Shown: positions 1 through 11,272 of the stretch, piece by piece
How the letters are laid out: each line of letters starts with the position of its first letter
Numbering within the stretch: the stretch's first letter is position 1
Origin: Corythucha ciliata
Lineage: Eukaryota > Arthropoda > Insecta > Hemiptera > Tingidae
Assembly (NCBI GenBank): GCA_038030265.1
Contig: CM075940.1
Span: forward strand, 14,322,001-14,386,000
Reading direction: 5' to 3'
Length of the DNA stretch: 64,000 nt
The notes under the pieces: generated by a model
What the model saw: the letters and a program-made list of their open reading frames with translations, nothing else
What the model was told of the DNA's origin: nothing
The model's database searches: none
Translations under genes and position numbers: made by a program

Positions 1-135
1 AAAATTGAGAAAACGCCAATTTGCGGTTCCTATTATGTAGAGGCAAGTTTGTGGCTATAAAACCCAGAAAAAAGAAAGAGTACATCACATTTATGGGAGA
101 ACCCCTTCCAAGATAAAATCCTAGATCCGCCACGG
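1..135. repeat. Tail of a degenerate-repeat transposon
   Basis: The window opens inside sequence of the type 'aaaattgagaaaacgcc', the same unit that fills 3.7-4.4 kb and the hAT-like elements. It ends at 'ctagatccgccac', which resembles the terminal motif of invertebrate hAT-type MITEs (CAGTGGCGGATCTAG in the other orientation). The partner end lies outside the window, so the element cannot be delimited. Confidence 0.45.
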
Positions 136-216
136 ATCTGAAAGGTGAAAAAGAAAAAAAAATCGGTTGATCAAACGAGCAGGACAATTTTCATTAATTA
201 ATCTCACTTGATGTTG

Positions 217-868
217 TGTAACGCATGGGGGCAACGTACTGTCCCTATACATCTGAAAAAGGTGGTCCGGAAAACTGGGGCCATCCCAAATTCGGCAGCC
301 ACCTGACTACCTTAACTGCGCCTCCGGCGTACTCCAACCCCCCTCCCCAGGAAATGCAAGACCCCCTCCCCACCATCGCAGTATAAAAGTGCCCGAGACG
401 CGTATCTCAAGGCTCTTTGTCTCTCTTTCGTTTTCTCTTCTCGTCGCAGTCAGAAGGTGTTGTGGTGAGTTCCTTTCTTTTTCCTTCCCTATCTTTCCCT
501 TTGGTTCAAGAGGTTGGATTGATTATTTTTTTTTTTGTAATTTCATCTTTTTTTTCCAATTTAAAATATAATTTTAATTATTTCTTTTGGTTATTCCTTT
601 GATTCACGTCCCCCTTCGTTTTTAAATAAATTCTTCAAAAAATAAAGAACTAAGAAATTCTTTCACCATCCTTACTTCCTCAACCCGGCTAAATTAGAAA
701 TATGATCAGATCCCCAATTATCTGACATATTTTTAATGTTGGGAGGTTTGGAGTACGCCGGAGGCGCAGTTAAGGTAGTCAGGTGGTTGCCGAATTTGGG
801 ATGGCCCCAGTTTTCTGGACCACCTTTTTCAGATATATAGGGCCAGTACGTTGCCCCCATGCATTACA
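217..868. mobile_element. Foldback element with ~122-bp inverted arms
   Basis: Positions 217-338 are repeated in reverse complement at 747-868 with about six mismatches over 122 bases, so this is a long-armed foldback or MITE of about 650 bp. No transposase is present. The 408-bp centre is unrelated to the arms and contains a TATA box, a pyrimidine-rich leader and a splice-donor-like site (separate entry). No convincing target-site duplication was found, so the superfamily is open. Confidence 0.8.
382..470 (+). promoter_or_regulatory. TATA promoter and leader exon inside foldback
   Basis: TATAAAAG lies at 382-389. About 30 bases downstream is a pyrimidine-rich leader (412-445), followed by a perfect donor consensus gtgagt at 465-470. 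The order TATA box, start region, short leader, donor is that of a noncoding first exon. No downstream coding exon was recognised. It may be a captured cellular promoter or the element's own promoter. Transcription is inferred, not shown. Confidence 0.4.
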
Positions 869-3699
869 ATGTATTTGGCCAGGCTCACGCTCATGTTCGT
901 TCCAAGAATAAAATGATTGCTCAATGCCATTTTTTTTAGAAATGTCGAGAAGAATCCGAGACAAATTTCGTCCCGGCGACGCGGGACAAAATTAGCCAAA
1001 CCGGGACTGTCCCGGAGTTCCCCGGGACGGTTGGCAACCCTATCTACAGCCCTTTAATACTGTGGTGGGGGCAGCACTGCTCAAAAGAGGGGGAGTTCGC
1101 GTCCAGTCATCAATTGTGGGGGGGGGGGGGTTATAGACGCCGCCGCTGGGTGGGGAAATATAAGGAGGGAATCAGCATCTGAAATATATAATATATGTAC
1201 AGCTCAACCCTCTCCATACCCACTCCCAGGCACTCACCCTTTCTAGCAGTTCATATAATAAAAGATTCCGGCTTTGATAGCCATCACCCTATCACATATC
1301 CCAAAGCTAGCGATAAGTAGCGTCGTCGAGGCCACTCAAAACGTAGAGCACCCATTTCGATTCCGACACTTTGAGAAAGATAAAATTTGAAATCGCGGTT
1401 CGTATACCAGTCGCTTACTTCCGTACCAAACGACGTGATTTTCACCTTTAAGTTTTTCTCTTCCTTTTCCGATACTTAGCAATAAAGAGACAAACTAGTC
1501 GTTTTCTTTTCTCTTCACCCGTCGTCAGTATCTAAGATCAAAGAAGCAATACGCGGCTTTTATCATTTTTAATAAACTTAATTCAACAGGAAAATATTTT
1601 CACTGTACTCAACACCACACAGAATGGGGACTAAATCAAAACTGAAGCCTTTAAAACTATGTGAGTCGTTGACCAACTTTTTAATTGAATGGCCTCCCCA
1701 ATACTTCAAAATTTTTTTGTAATTTTTACTGTTGACTGCATTTATGATCGAACTTTACAAAAATTACATACGGATTAAGGAATGAATAGAAGAGAGGATG
1801 TGAAAAGACAACGATCGCTCGTTAAAAAGAAATTTGATGGGTGTGAAATCGAACGTTCAGATCTAATATCCCAAATGTAGCCATATACCTTCAGCGTTAG
1901 ATGAAAAGTTCGTCTAAAGAAGCTCAGTTCGATAAAGCCCAATCTGATAGTCTTTTCCAAGGTTTAATCTTGGAATGGTTTCCTATACACGTGTACTTAA
2001 TTTCCTATTGAGTTATGAGTTGTATACCTCCCCCCCCTACCTATTGATGAGTGCCGTTCAAACTTCCAAGCTATACAACAATTTTTGCGAAACTCTAAAA
2101 TCGTTCATAAAAAAAAAGTCGCCAACAATGAGGATCTCGAATCCAGAGACGGATTTTGACTTTGATGAGCAAACGTGGGTAGCAATATTAACGCGGTGGG
2201 CTTGGTTCGCTTTTAACCAAGTCATTTTAAATTGAACGACACTTTTCGAAAGCCGCGTGTAGCTTGTTTACTGCTCATTACGTCAGCGTAACTCATGCGA
2301 ATCAAAAAGACCTTTGAATATAGCGACCTTCTTTATTCATTCAGTAATTAAGCCTTTAAGGCCCCGGTTGAGTTCGCGAGCCATTAATAAACCTTCATAT
2401 ATAAGTTACGTTTAACTTGTTTCATCACTGAGGGCCTCTTCATTTTGGCGCATAGGTGTATGCAGGCTGTGTTATTATAATAGAGAAGGGGAGGGGGGTG
2501 ATTACGCTCAGATATGAATTAGTGTCTCATTCTAATTAGTAAAATGCTGCTTTCCTGGTGGGGGGGGGGGAGGTATCTGACTTTTTCAAAGGGCAGCGGA
2601 ACGTGGTAATGGCGGGGAGGCTAAATTGGAAGAACTTTCCCTGGTAGACTTTGGTATTATGGTCAAATGGATATAAAGGATTACAACTTTTTGTTGTTTT
2701 TTTCCCCAACGGCTAGCATTCTCCCTCTGACTGTTGGCTCTAAATGAGCCTGATTGGTCCGCGTCCTCATCCTCCTAATTGATAAGCCTGTTTTTATTTA
2801 ATCTCATTAAGAGTGGATGGGCGAACACTTAAAGAAATGAAAGTCACCTATTGTAAAACGCAAGAAGAGTGTTTTTTTATCGTTGAAGTGGGTGGGGGGG
2901 CGAGTGTGTCATATGGTCTGACACGGCCTCAACGACCAAGTTTTTTCACCCCCCTCCCTTCTCCTATTAAATACGAGGTCCTCCGTGATCAAAAACTAAT
3001 ATCTCGAACCTTTTATTCACGAACTAATACTTTTTGTGAATAATGTTTTAACCTGGGACAATGCATCACGGCACTCGGTACATTCGTTCGCATTCCTTCT
3101 TGAAAAAAAAAAAAAAACATATATATATTCATACTTTATCGTAAGTTCTCAACACGCGAAGCATACACGAGCGGAATAAACAAATTTTCTCGACGGATTC
3201 GACTCGAGGAAAAGATGTCTGTCTCTTTTATTCCGTCACTTCTTTCCTCAGCGTTATTGCTTTCGAGTAGCAATATCGATTTGAATGACAATTGAGTGTA
3301 GGTAGATAATGTAAAAACGACTCGCTGTATCAGTTTAAAATTCTAATCTATCCGTTGCCACTTGTTTCATTTTTTCTTTTTCGTCTATAACTACTTAAGC
3401 TGCAACCCCTCCCCGTACCTCCACTAGCATAGTATTTTATGCTGTAAACAAATTAATATTTGCCTTGAACTGGTGAGATTAAATGGGTCATACTATACGA
3501 TCCATGACCGTTGACGGGCGGAATCAATGTCCGTTCAATTCCTCAATTATTAAAGTAATATAACACTGATGGAGGGCTGAAGCAGTCCAAGCCGAGCGTT
3601 TCAATAACGTTTGAAAAATAGCTCACATCTTGTATTTCCAAAGTTACAGTTAGCAACTTATCGAAACGATGCAACTTCCAGACTAAAATTGAGACGAAA
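869..3699. other. No gene seen
   Basis: Non-coding sequence with no protein-like reading frame. It holds poly-G tracts (1118-1130, 2560-2570), an A-rich run near 3104-3117 and one transposon end (970-1041, separate entry). The short open frames here (for example 1975-2235 and 2813-3043) have no recognisable similarity or splice context. Confidence 0.6.
970..1041 (-). mobile_element. Transposon terminus, AGGGTTGCCAACC type
   Basis: Read on the minus strand this begins AGGGTTGCCAACCGTCCC and continues with alternating 'cccgg' and 'gggac' blocks. Such termini are common on DNA-transposon or MITE ends in invertebrates. The other end was not found. The call rests on end-motif resemblance only. 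Confidence 0.4.
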
Positions 3700-4443
3700 T
3701 CGCTGATCCGCGGTGCTTGGAGGCCATTCTACGAATAAATTGTGGAAATAATCGCAAAAGTGTTGTTTTTGAACAAACCCCGCAGTTAAAATTGAGAAAA
3801 CACGCTACAATATTGACAAAGAAAAAGACGCTTTCAGATTAAAATTAGGCAAAAATGGCAAGCTCACAAAGCTGAAATTGCGAGAAATCACCCATTCGCC
3901 TAAAAAAAAGGAATAGATGCTAATTCGCCACAAAATAAGCAGAAAACGCTATTTCACAGATGAAATTGAGAAAAATCGCTAATTTGCAATTTGCGGATAC
4001 AAAGTTGAGGAATAACGTTAATTCGCTGGGAAAGAATGAAGAAAAGGTGAAATTTATAATTTAAATACGCGCGTTCTTAAGGCAACTTTCGGCTAAAATT
4101 CGGAAAAACGGCAAATTCATGCACGGTTATAAGTAAAAACAACGCCGATTCACGGGCTAGAACTGATGAGAAGAAGCAATAATCTACACCTACTAAAAGT
4201 AATATAAAATAGCTGATGCGGTGCTAAAATGTGAAAAATTAGTCAGGCCAAAATTAAGAGTTTTTAAAGGTTATATTAAGCCTAAATTGAGAAAAAGTGC
4301 TAATTCGCGGCTACAAATTTAAAAAATCGCCAATTTCGCAAATTTAAAAAATCGCAAACTGCTAATCCGCGACTGAAATTGAGAAGAACGATACACGCGG
4401 CCAAAATTGAGAAAATTGAGAAAAGCGCTGATTTGCGGGTAAA
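3700..4443. repeat. Degenerate ~30-bp tandem repeat block
   Basis: About 20 imperfect copies of a unit like 'ctaaaattgagaaaa' plus 'cgctaattcgcgg' follow one another. Units vary by substitutions and small indels. The block is alignable with 29.44-29.77 kb, including non-repeat words such as 'aaaagtgttgtttttg', so it is a dispersed element rather than a local satellite. Its orientation is opposite to the similar repeats in the right half of the hAT-like element inserted next to it. Confidence 0.75.
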
Positions 4444-4451
4444 GTTGACAG

Positions 4452-4795
4452 CATCGGCGTAGCAAGCTGGGGGCAGGGGTGGGCAGTTGCCCTCCCCTAG
4501 AATCAAAAGCGCAGATTTCGTGGGGCAGCTGCCCACTTCCAAATTCCATCTAAAGGTTAAAATCCAACAGGACTAACGACACACTTTCAAATAATCAAAA
4601 CTTTCCCAGTACTTGCTCAGCAACAGAAACAATTCCTCGAATTTCGCTCACTAATACACCAATTTCGCTGTTTTTTTTTATTGTCGTGAAAACCAAATTT
4701 CGCACACTACAAGACCATTATCGCAGCTCTGCCTCACTAAGCCACCAACATCTCAGATGTCGACCACTAATACACCACTTTTAATGATTTTTCTT

Positions 4796-4844
<49 letters not shown>

Positions 4845-6442
4845 CTGATCTGGCCGGAATTGTGAGACCGATTTCACTGATTTTGCGCACTAAAATCCGA
4901 TTTTGGCTGGTTTGACTCACTAAAAAACCAATTTCTCGAATTTTGCTCCCTGAAATACCAATTTCGCCAATTATTTACAGTATAAAACATTTTCGTGAGA
5001 GACATTTTCGGGAAATGCCAGGCACGTTTACCGTCTCAGGTCTGAAAGTTTAGCTCCAAAAATATCAATTTTCGAAGGGAGAAGTTTCCATTTTTTCGAC
5101 ATAAAATGCGTGATAGAGGGCTAAAAACGACACTTTTCCAGCGGATATTTATTTTTTGACGGATAGTAGCCGTTTCTGTGCAAATTTAGTCTCTGGTGAC
5201 AGTGAATTGACGCGAATCCATCCTGTTATAAGCCTAATGGTGCACCCGATATTTTCGCCAGTGAAGCTGCCTAAAGGCGTGGATCCAGTTTTTCTCATGA
5301 GGGGTTCCACAGAGTTTTTTCCCCCGTTTTACTCATGAATGAGCACTATTTTTAGCCTCAAATTGACGTTTTCCCTTCATTTTAGCGGAAACTGAGTGAT
5401 TTTTCTAAATTCTACCTCGGACTAGCCCATTTTCTTCATTTTACCCGGGAAGAGGCCTCAAAAAACCGTGGAATAACGCACTTTTGATTTACTATTTCAA
5501 TTTACGCCTAGCATGACTGGGCATCGCCTAACAGCGGATTGTTGCGTTCTGTCAATTTCAGCCGCAAAAGATCAGTTTTTTCTCAATTTGACCTTTGGAT
5601 GAACGCTTTTTCTCAAATTCCCACGACAACTCCACTAATCAACAACAAACAGTGACAAATTTGCCAATGCGTTTTCCCTCAATTTAAACCGCACATTAGT
5701 GCTTTTTCCTAATTCTGCCTTGAGCAATTTTCCCCCTCCTTCAAATTTTAGCAGTGAAAAGGTCCACATAATCCCCAAGTTAGCGAATTTTATTCATTTT
5801 GACCTGGACAAAACCTTGAAATGGGCTTTTTCCAACCAACAATTTGCAACAAAATGCAAACAAACAATTTTCTTTGATTTTAGCCGGCGTGAATAAGAAA
5901 TTTTTACAAAATGTATGCGCTAAATCGTGCTCTTTCTCAATTGTACCCGCAAACTTGCTATATATGTATACATATAAATGTATCACAACCCATATGAGCC
6001 GCCATCAGGGCGAGACCAATAGTGCATTTTTTTAATGAAATGCACTAAACCGGTCAATTAGCATTTTTTCGCAATGATTACCGAGATGTTGGTTCGAGAA
6101 ACCACGAACTCTCGAGCCTCTCGAGATCTCTATAAACCTGAATTAGTGCATTTTCTTCATTTCGGCCCTGACTTTGCATCGCGAAATCGCAAATTGGCGT
6201 GTTTTCTTAATTTCAACCGCGAACAATGAGATTTATTTCCCAAGTTTAACGTGAATCAGCGCTATTCCTCAATTTTAGCCGTGAATGGATGTTTTTCCTC
6301 AGTGTTAGCCGCAAAATGTCCTTTTCTGGATTTCATCCGCGAACGAGTGCTTTTTCTCAAGACGTGCGCCCCCCCCCCGCACCACAACACTGGATCCGTG
6401 CCTAGCTGCCCACCCCTAGATCACGGGCTGGCTACGCCCCTG
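4452..6442. mobile_element. hAT-like non-autonomous element, copy A
   Basis: The element starts CATCGGCGTAGCAAGC and ends GGCTGGCTACGCCCCTG, an imperfect terminal inverted repeat of the CAGGGGCGTAGCCAG type. It is bounded by a perfect 8-bp duplication, GTTGACAG, at 4444-4451 and 6443-6450. Eight-base duplications are typical of hAT transposons (known for the superfamily). There is no transposase frame. The left half repeats units like 'ctcactaatacaccaatttcgc'-type words, a poly-A tract lies at about 4799-4840, and the right half (5.34-6.35 kb) is a long array of 'gctttttctcaattttagcc' units. It is about 490 bp longer than copy B at 52.4 kb, mostly by expansion of the right array. It is nested in related repeat sequence. 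Confidence 0.88.
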
Positions 6443-6450
6443 GTTGACAG

Positions 6451-7020
6451 AAAGGACTTATTCGTGGCTAAAATTGAGAAATTCGCGGCTTAAACTGGTC
6501 TTCAGCGCTAATTGGCGGATAGAAAAGGTGAAATAGCGGTAATTCGTGGATAAAATAAGGGAAAGGCTAAATAAATATTTTTTGTTCATACAGAGAGTTA
6601 AGGGCCTCTTGGAGATTTCCGCCCCGGGTCCCGATAGGTGTAGGTCTACCAGAAAAACGATACGCGGTTTCATCCATTTCTAAATTTTGGCCGGTATTAA
6701 GCGTTGTAAGTGTAAGTGGGCCCAAATTGCTTTCGAGGGTGATATCGGACAGCCCTAGAAATTTGGGTCTCTTAACAGTCTTAACCCATCTTTTCCCCAA
6801 TTAATTCTTTTAATAACACACAAAAACCAGACATTTTTGGCCCTTTTCCTAAGTTTTAAGCGACGATTTTCAGTACCTAATTGGCATTTTCTCAATTTCA
6901 GCCGCAAATTAGCGCTTTTTCTCAATTTTAACAGTGATTAAGCGACGTTACTTAATTTTAGCCGTGACTAAGCGATTTTCCTCAATTTTATAACTGTGAA
7001 TTAGCGATTTTTTTATTTTT
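6451..7020. repeat. Flanking degenerate repeats with unassigned core
   Basis: 6451-6560 and 6830-7020 hold more of the ~30-bp 'tctcaattttagccg' units. The piece between, about 6590-6800, is not repetitive and is open on both strands: one minus-strand frame runs 6567-6800 and a plus-strand frame covers part of the same stretch. I could not assign either to a family or join them to a neighbouring gene. Confidence 0.5.
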
Positions 7021-7057
7021 AACGCAGCAGCATCTCTTCTCTGAAATGTCATGAAAG

Positions 7058-7249
7058 AACATAGAATTTTCCTTGGCGGTTGACACTGAGAATGCGAACC
7101 AACTGCTCTCTTTGGTGCGGTATGACAAAAAGGAGATAACCGTTTGGCTCAAAGTGAGTAGAGAGAGTAGAGGCTTGATAACAGATAACAAGGAGATGTT
7201 GAAGGATCAGAGTGTGCTGATCGGGGGTCAGTGGTTGTTGTTTTATTGA
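7058..7249 (+). CDS. Possible orphan terminal exon
   Basis: A plus-strand frame of 63 codons starts after a possible acceptor (pyrimidine tract, then 'tcatgaaag') and ends at TGA 7247-7249, 100 bases before the CDC16 start. Its product is charged and protein-like, with segments RYDKKEITVWLK and DQSVLIGGQWLLFY at the C terminus. There is no initiator ATG, so it would have to be the last exon of a gene whose other exons lie upstream beyond the repeats. I do not recognise the family. It could equally be a chance frame, since the opposite strand is also partly open. Confidence 0.22.
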   Translation, partial: NIEFSLAVDTENANQLLSLVRYDKKEITVWLKVSRESRGLITDNKEMLKDQSVLIGGQWLLFY

Positions 7250-7349
7250 ATGTTTTAGTTTTTAAACGCTTAAAATTGTCGTAAAAAATGTCATCATTGT
7301 GAAATAAGTCATACTGTCGGCTCAAAATCGTTTACGCTCTGTGTTGGTC

Positions 7350-10300
7350 ATGTCTCCCACTACTGAAGCCGATGCTGAAGCTGCCAGGGGAATTTCTATA
7401 AACGCGCCCGAGTCTGGCGACGAGGAGAAGAAAATTGAGTCACCAAGCGAAGAAGATGACATTGACATCGACGCATATCGTAAACTTGTCCGTAACTACA
7501 TAGACAATGTGAGTTGTTCAAGGGTTTATTCGTTGATTCCTCATCCCTCGTAACTCCATGAATCCCTTCAGAGACTTTTCATCCATGGAATTGCTTCGTA
7601 ATCGGCTGAGAACTTTCCTGGGTCACTGGCACGGACTGAAATTGGATAGAGATGACGAGATTGGGAGATGTCTTTAATTTCTTCCTCTCCAAGTAATCCT
7701 TAACTGAGTGTCCTCTCCTTTGAATCCCACATGACTTTCGCTTCACATCTTGATTTGACTCTTATTTATCAAATTAAGCCCTTCTCATTTGTGTCTAGCA
7801 TCTCTACTCGTCTGCTCTATTCTGGGCAGACAAGGTCGTGACGCTTAGCAATAACGCAGCTAAAGACGTCTACTGGTTAGCACAATGTATGTACCTTCAG
7901 AAACAATATCGACGGGCGGCATTCGTCATTCAAAACCGTGGACTCGATAAGGTATCTTGCGAGGCTTTCGTCTCCCAACAATTTTAACTAGTGGGTACGC
8001 ACCTGGCCACGCCGTGTCCGAAGCGTCGGTGCCCAGGACTTGGAAGACGGTGCGGATCCACAAATTCCCCCATTTTCCTCACGAGACACCTCTAGCCTTT
8101 GTCCAACTTACAGGCTTATCTAGATTGCCGATATTTGGTGGCCAAGTGTCTTCTCGAAGCGAAAGAATATATGGCGGCACTTGCTGTCATATCGCCTGAC
8201 GAGTGTAACTCATCAACTATATTCAACTCCGAATGGTCGCGGCTGAGCGCAAAACCATCCGAGGAGAAAACCACATTAATCCCGAGTAAACAACAGAGAT
8301 CGAAATTTTCTGTGCCTCCAGTCACTCCGGGTTGTTCGAAACGAAGCATGGGACGGTTGGATGTGACCAAAAAAGTTTTAGACTACTCCGGTATGGAATC
8401 CCCCCCTTTCCCGATAACCCTTGGGAAGACCAAACTTGAAAATGTGTTCCTCTTACAGATTCAAATCCTCACGAAACCGAACCATTCACGTTCAATATTG
8501 GAAATGAAAGAAGGCTAGAGAACATGGAAATTCTCCACGATTCGCTTATCGACATGGGATCAGTTAGTCTGTCACACAGGAAACATATTTTTTTTTTTCC
8601 AACAAAAATTGTTTTTTTTTAGCCCATCAGTGCCATACTTTATTTGAAGGGACGGATTTATGAAGTATTGGATAGAAGAAGACTAGCTTACTGGAGCTAC
8701 AGGCGAGCCCTAATGGAAGACGTGTTTTGTTTTGAAGCGTTTGAAGCTATCGTTAAACACCGGATGCTGACAACTGCCGAAGGTTCATTACTCAAATCTT
8801 GGAAGTTTTATTTCTCCCTTTAATTTCGTTTGTTTGTAGAGAATGAATTAATGAAGAGTCTTCCGTTTTCAACCCAGTGCAAATCCAAAGAAGAAGAACT
8901 TTTCGTACTTAGTATTTATGAGAGCCTGCTTAAAAAGTACGGCCCAGAAACGAATGGTAAAATAAGAGTAAGTTTCTTTCTTCATAACCCTTTTCCCCTC
9001 GCCATCTTGACCGCCAGTTGATCAATTTTTACTTTGTTTTGCTGGTAAGATTCATCCAAAGCTGATTGGAAACCTTGACATTGAAGTATCGAGTGCTGAG
9101 AGGCTCTACTACTCATGCGCGTATTCATCATGCTTCGAAATAACATCCTCGTAATTATAACTAATCCTTGGAAAAACGAAGTATGCGACGGATTATGTTT
9201 TATTTTCGTTGTTTTCAAGAATCCTAGAGAAGGACCCTCATCATTCCACTTGTTTACCACTTCACATAGCCTGCTTAGTAGAGCTCAAAAAAGCGAACGG
9301 TATTAATTTTCCCCTTTGCGACTAAATTCAAGTTTTACAAAATGAACTCATGTTTCAGACATTTTTCAACTGGCTCATGAATTAGTTGAATTAAGGCCCG
9401 AGATGGCTGTTTCCTGGTTTGCCGTCGGTTGTTATTATTATTTGAAAGGTTTGTCTTCAGTTTTAGTTTTGTCTGCCCCTTGAGTAACTTATTTAACTGA
9501 ATTTGGCTCGAATTTCAGGGAAGACGGACACTGCCAGACGGTATTTAGCGAGGGCAACGTCGCGCGATCGATGCTTCGGCCCGGCGTGGCTCGCGTACGG
9601 TCACACGTTCGCGATTGAGAACGAGCATGACCAAGCCGTGGTTGCTTATTTTAAAGCGGCCCAGTTAATGAAAGGGTAGGGTATCCTTTCGTACTTTTTA
9701 TTTCTTTCAATTTTTGTAGTCATCGCCTTTTAGAGGTCATTTGCCGCTACTCTACGCCGGTCTTGAGTGTGGCCTCACGTCCAATTTTAAGCTGGCTGAA
9801 AAATTTCTACTTCAAGCCAAGTCAATTGCACCCACCGACCCGTTTCTCATACATGAGATGGGGGTTGTAGCTTATCAAAAAAAGAAGTATGCGTTTTTTT
9901 TCTTACGTGTTTTTTAAGCTGGTTTGATAATTTGTCGTTTTTTAAATAAGTTACACAGCTGCCGAAAAATTATTTGAAAGCGCTCTGGCGCGAGTCAAAG
10001 AAATCAACGAGGTCATTATTGCAGAAAAATGGGAACCTCTTTATAATAATTTGGGGCACACGTGTAGAAAACTTAAAAAATATGATAAAGCCCTTGAATA
10101 TCACAAAGAGGTGAATCAACTTGAATTACAACATCGTCATCATTTTCATTTATTTTATTTTTTTCGATCTATTAGGCCATGCTACTGTCACCTCAAAATG
10201 CTTCTTCGTTAGCCAGCATCGGTTTTGTTCAAGCTCTTACCGGGCAGCTTTTTGACGCCGCCGAATCATTTCATAAAGCTTTGGGCCTTCGAAGAGATGA

Positions 10301-10595
10301 CAACTTTAGCAGCACGATGCTATCGCATGTGATGGATCAATTGGGGCTGGGCCCGATCTCTTTAGAAGGTAAACTGAAGTCTCCATTCAGATCTAGGGGG
10401 AGGGGAGGCACTGATTTTTATTTTAATATTCAAGAGTCTGGTTCTACAACTCTTATGCCACCGCCACCGCCTAGGAGCGCCAATATTCCAGATCCAACGA
10501 TTATAGTTTCTTCGCCCGATAAACAAGAAATCTCTCAAGCCACCAGTAATGAGGATATGGATACTCATGAAAATCCACAAGAAAGTAATCATTGA
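7350..10595 (+). CDS. CDC16: CDC16/APC6, anaphase-promoting complex TPR subunit
   Basis: Encodes a TPR scaffold of the APC/C ubiquitin ligase that drives mitotic exit. Exons: 7350-7508, 7799-7951, 8114-8390, 8459-8562, 8623-8782, 8840-8967, 9050-9150, 9220-9299, 9359-9448, 9519-9675, 9734-9886, 9951-10110, 10176-10595. All phases agree and give about 713 residues (human protein about 620). Recognisable blocks are SALFWADKV (exon 2), ILEKDP (7-8), SWFAVGCYYY (9), AYGHTFAIENEHDQA (10), HLPLLYAGLE (11), KWEPLYNNLGHTCRKLKKY (12) and ALGLRRDDNFS (13). The start is the ATG at 7350; the N-terminal ~40 residues are acidic. Exons 3-4 carry a long variable insert between TPRs. Residues after about 613 are low complexity with a proline run. 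HPS5 converges from the other side. Confidence 0.96.
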
Positions 10596-10643
10596 ATATT
10601 GAACAAAAGTTAGCTATAAGTATCTCGTACTAGACTAAATCAT

Positions 10644-10649
10644 ATTAAA
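10644..10649 (+). terminator. CDC16 poly(A) signal ATTAAA
   Basis: ATTAAA, the commonest variant of AATAAA, lies 49 bases after the CDC16 stop. It is the first candidate signal downstream. The cleavage site is not visible from sequence alone. Confidence 0.45.
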
Positions 10650-10824
10650 TTAAATTTAGTCCCCACTCAAAATGCGCTGGCAGTTTTTTGAGTGACTGAA
10701 CGGTTTTTTAGTAAACTCGCTTTCAGTGAATTGTAAATTTTGAAGATTGATTCTCACCTGGGACGAAATGTCTCCATCAGAAACTTAATTACCTAATTGG
10801 TACTGTTATCAGTGAAACTGAGTA

Positions 10825-10926
10825 GGGGTCTTATTCACTAACATTGAGTTTGGTGGTGCCCCAAAATAGGCGCTATGGGGTAGCTAGCTAAATGAGAACC
10901 ATTTCTCATTTTGGCGAATAAGGCCC
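10825..10926. mobile_element. Small MITE, GGGYCTTATTC termini
   Basis: GGGGTCTTATTCACTAA at the left is mirrored by 'ttggcgaataaggccc' at the right, three mismatches in 16. An inner mirror 'tgagaaccatttctca' adds to the hairpin. At about 100 bp it is too small to code. The termini resemble those of the MITE at 54.36 kb. Confidence 0.6.
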
Positions 10927-11272
10927 AGCGTCAGTTGGAACTCCATAATTTGCTCTTTTTGACGCTATTTCTCGCCCTCTCTGGGGCGAATAGTACGGCT
11001 TCCTGAGAATTAACTTGAAATTTGCGCGTAAACTAATTACTAGGACCAAGTGGCTCTGAAAGCTGAAAGTTTGAGGTCGATACGACTTCGCTGTAGTTTT
11101 CATGATTGTCTGGTAGGTTCAACCCTCAACGTCATTAACGTTCATTTTTTGAACATGGCCGCGGCGCCTATAGCCGCAACATTCCCAGTCCACGTTTCAC
11201 CCTCGCGGTTCTTCATCGATCCTGGTGAGCAGGGTCTTCCCTTAATAACGGTAGCCGAGGTAATTTTCACCA

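Noticed and set aside
3700..4443. CRISPR-like array of ~30-bp repeats
   Set aside because: Units are degenerate and contiguous, without constant repeats separated by unique spacers, and the DNA is plainly eukaryotic.
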